From Lindgomyces ingoldianus (Eukaryota; Ascomycota; Dothideomycetes; Pleosporales; Lindgomycetaceae): a stretch of DNA of 19,669 nt. The stretch lies in NCBI RefSeq assembly GCF_010093535.1, contig NW_022985207.1, forward strand, positions 57,426 through 77,094. Direction: 5' to 3'. Below the pieces are notes generated by a model that was not told the DNA's origin, did no database searches, and was given only the letters and a program-made list of their open reading frames with translations. Of the stretch, positions 17,443-19,669 are shown piece by piece (position 1 is the first letter of the stretch; each line of letters starts with the position of its first letter). The translations under genes and the position numbers were made by a program.

Positions 17443-17643
17443 TGTAAAGATGGGATGGTAAGTAGCACAGATAGCACTGAGAGCAAGCTTTCGGAGAAAG
17501 ATAGGAGTGTATTGTAAGAGAGACGAATCGCTGCTAAGCTTCGCTTGTTAGGATTTATGCTTATATATAAAGTACAGGTCATACAACCTCTAAACAGGTT
17601 AGGTGAGGCCATACTAGCCTGTTCTAGAACATCTGGCCTTACA
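17443..17643 (-). repeat. Probable solo or terminal LTR, minus orientation
   Basis: A ~200-bp island of mixed composition begins TGTAAAGATG and ends GGCCTTACA, giving TGTAAG/CTTACA-type inverted ends with the TG...CA form of an LTR. On the minus strand it has a TATA-like CTTTATATATAAGC, and just before it the purine-rich AAGGGGGGATAA, which fits a polypurine tract next to a 3' LTR of a Copia-like element. The flanks (TAGGA and TTATC) do not match, so no target duplication is visible; the remainder of the element would lie to the right. It is far less mutated than its surroundings, as expected for a copy too short for RIP. A minus ORF of 63 codons inside it is not a gene. Confidence 0.55.
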
Positions 17644-19595
17644 TTATCCCCCCTTATAGTAGTCCTATAACTTAGAGAATAGAACAGATAATAATAGGCC
17701 TAAGTAGTATAAAAAAGTGTTACATAATGCCTTAAAGACTTACTCCTGCTTATTTTAGTTAATTTTATATAAGTTTATTTAAAAATAACCTAAAGTTATT
17801 AGGTAAAAGTAAAGTAAAAGTATAAAGTAAAAGTAAAAGTAAAATAGCAGTATATCTTACGCTAATAGAGTAGCAGTTAGGATAGTATATATAAGGTCTA
17901 ACTGTCCTAAAAATCTATCTCCTTTACACCTTTACCCTCTTTATAGCTTAGAATTTAGAAGATTCTAAACTTTTTAAGGTAAGTACATTTTAAGCTACTC
18001 TAGCGTAATCTAGCGTAAAGGGGTGCTAACAAGCTTTAATAGTTCTATCCTACTCTGCTTATGCCTGCCTGTTGCCTAATCTACTCTTAGCTTTTTCCTT
18101 TATGCTTAACTTTACTTAATAACTCTAAAATAAACTTTTACAGCCTACTTTATTACAATCTAGCTATAGTTTTCTTTAAAAAAGATTAATTAGCTTTTAC
18201 TAACATAAACTTATGCTTTAATAACTTTTATATTTAATGCGTTAACAAAATGTCCTGTAAAAGCATTATAAATAAAAGTAGTAGCTGTTATATGCTTATA
18301 GATAATAAGTTATGTTATAGCATAAAAAAAAGAGAATTAAGTACACTAAGTATGCTTATTGCCTTAAATTTAGTAAAAAGTGCTTTAAAGTGCGTATTCT
18401 AGCTCCTTCTAGCGTATTTACACATAGTCTGTCTAGGCTAACCCTAGATAGCTCCCTGTTACTTTTAAACCTAAATAATAAGCTTTTAAAAACGCTATGC
18501 TTAACATTTTAGCCTCTATTAATTTACTTAACTTTACTTAGTTAGCATAGGCTAATGTAACAGTTATGTTATAAGTAAACACTATTATTTAGTTTTTTTA
18601 GGCGTAAGTCTTCTTATTGCAGCATAATCTAGCTTAATTAGCCTTATTCTAGCTCTTAATAGTTTATAGTAAAAACAAGATTCTGTATAACAACTATCTG
18701 TACGCGCATAGTAGCGCTATAGGTAAAATTACTAGGACTAGAGTTGTTTTTAAAAAGCGCGCCTACTTTAAAGCTAATATTACTAAAAAAAAAAAAAAGA
18801 AAAAGCACAAGGCGCTTAAAAAAGACTCTAATAAAGATAAAGCTGTAATAACTCTATCTAAAAAAGTAAGTGTATGCTATTTTTAACTATTCTAGCGCTA
18901 ACTAGCATAATAGAAGAAATATAGTATTAAAGGTGTCTATGTTACTAAAGCTAAGCAACATTATTACATTAATGCTACTAAAGCTGCTAATGCAGTCTAC
19001 TGCGTCTTTAAAAAGCATAATAAGGCTAATAATATTAGAAATAAAGCTAGTTAAGATTAAACTTTAGCTAAAAAAAAAGTAGCTAACTAGGTATAATAAA
19101 AAATATTCTAATAGTTATTTTGCTGTTGTAAATTTACCTACAGAGGACCTTAATGTCTAATCTAGGGCCCTAATGGCACAATCTAGTGTGATCTAGCGCA
19201 TTCTATAGTAAAAATAGTTAAGAATGTATAGTATAGTGTAGTTTTAGGTTCTTTAGCTTAAGCCTTTTTCTTCTTTCCTTAATAAAGTTAAATACCTTTA
19301 TATTATGTCCCTTAGACTTAAAGTGCAACTGTCTTAGTAGTAATAAATTAATCTACCTCTAGCTTGCTTACTTTATAGCTCTTTTATTCTAAAAATTCTA
19401 AAATGTTTTATTAGACTTAAACTCTGCCCTTTTTTTACTAGTATAGGTTATTCTAGGCTAAAATATTTATTTCTTCTACATAATAGATTTTTCTAAGTTA
19501 AAATAACTCTCTTCTTAACTTTAGTAAGCTATTCTATGCTAGAATAGCTTTACTTAGTCTAAATAAAAAATCTTAGGTCTAAATAAGCTATGTTG
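17644..19595. other. AT-rich decayed DNA, no gene identified
   Basis: About 2 kb without recognisable elements. A plus-strand frame from about 18686 to 18886 stays open (RTRVVFKKRAYFKA, then a Lys-rich run encoded partly by A14 at 18785-18798). After a few stops the same frame continues with QHYYINATKAANAVYCVFKK near 18957-19017. This may be the remains of a coding region but I recognise no family. TCTAG-rich words (AATCTAGCGTAA and GATCTAGCGC) recur near 18000 and 19190. The last 200 bp has several TATTCTAGGCTAAAATA-like imperfect palindromes. Confidence 0.4.
17804..17845. repeat. (AAAGTA)n-type microsatellite
   Basis: Irregular repeats of AAAGTA/AAAAGT for about 40 bp. Simple-sequence repeat, no other role evident. 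Confidence 0.85.
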
Positions 19596-19669
19596 TTGTC
19601 AGATTTGCGCACCTACTGTCAAGACAGGAGGAACGCTTGACGAAAGCTGCTACATAGTACGAGCAATAA
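19596..19669. other. Return to ordinary base composition at the right edge
   Basis: The last ~70 bp (from GTCAGATTTGCGCACC) is of balanced composition with no RIP appearance. It may be the right boundary of the AT-rich block or the preserved end of another element running out of the window. CTGTCAAGACAG is a short inverted repeat at about 19616-19627. Too short to classify. Confidence 0.5.

Larger units (their letters stand above)
669..19595. other. AT-rich, RIP-degraded transposon block (AT isochore)
   Basis: Composition changes sharply near 668 and stays AT-rich, dominated by TA-containing words such as CTAG, TTAG and TATA, until about 19595. Paired copies of the same sequence (LTR pairs, terminal repeats, palindrome arms) differ almost only by C/T and G/A transitions. 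Transposase frames remain in register but contain many TAG and TAA codons where Trp or Gln is expected. This is the signature of repeat-induced point mutation in Pezizomycotina. Regions of higher GC remain at element ends and in short patches. No intact protein-coding gene was found inside the block. Confidence 0.85.

Noticed and set aside
17421..17612. Minus-strand ORF of 63 codons
   Set aside because: It is contained in the LTR-like island and shows no protein motif; its Ser/Leu-rich text is fortuitous.
669..19595. Mitochondrial insertion or a mitochondrial contig
   Set aside because: The AT-richness comes with transition-only differences between repeats, Tc1 and pogo transposons and LTR elements, and no mitochondrial gene is seen.
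669..19595. Telomere or subtelomeric tract
   Set aside because: No TTAGGG/CCCTAA array occurs. A centromeric or pericentromeric location cannot be excluded but nothing in the sequence shows it.

Overview
The window looks like filamentous ascomycete (Pezizomycotina) DNA. A short stretch of normal composition at the left (about 1-665) carries the 3' end of a TPR gene of the type found in fungal NLR-like proteins. It gives way abruptly to an AT-rich block that runs almost to the right edge. That block is a transposon graveyard with the marks of repeat-induced point mutation (RIP): copies of one element differ almost only by C-to-T and G-to-A transitions, and transposase frames are full of TAG and TAA without frameshifts. 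No intact gene lies inside it.

Left to right it holds: (1) a 1.7 kb LTR element with no visible coding capacity (1462-3159, target duplication ACAAA); (2) a Tc1/mariner element (3269-4598, TA target) with a frame-preserved but dead DD34E transposase; (3) a 22-bp minisatellite (5885-6103); (4) a three-level nest (6717-13247): a full-length pogo/Fot1-type element interrupted by a 4.66 kb LTR element (7061-11720, target duplication CTTTC), itself interrupted by a 1.1 kb palindromic element (7987-9086) with the same terminal repeats as the outer pogo element; (5) a shorter pogo/Fot1 deletion derivative (14279-15410); (6) a second Tc1/mariner element on the minus strand (15630-16956); (7) a probable LTR, minus orientation (17443-17643); then about 2 kb of unrecognised decayed DNA. 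The last ~70 bases return to ordinary composition.

The most interesting points are these. The pogo-type elements have modular termini: a shared outer and inner sequence encloses two 17-bp-period repeats in the same register but with different repeat sequence. The palindromic element carries the transposase N-terminus in both orientations, so its transcript would fold into long double-stranded RNA matching its relatives. Both LTR pairs show mutations concentrated on the inward-facing half of each LTR. The small LTR element contains six copies of a 20-nt hairpin. The two LTR families lack canonical priming sites but share the same unusual internal-end motifs.

All identifications come from reading the sequence and translations by eye; no database search was run.
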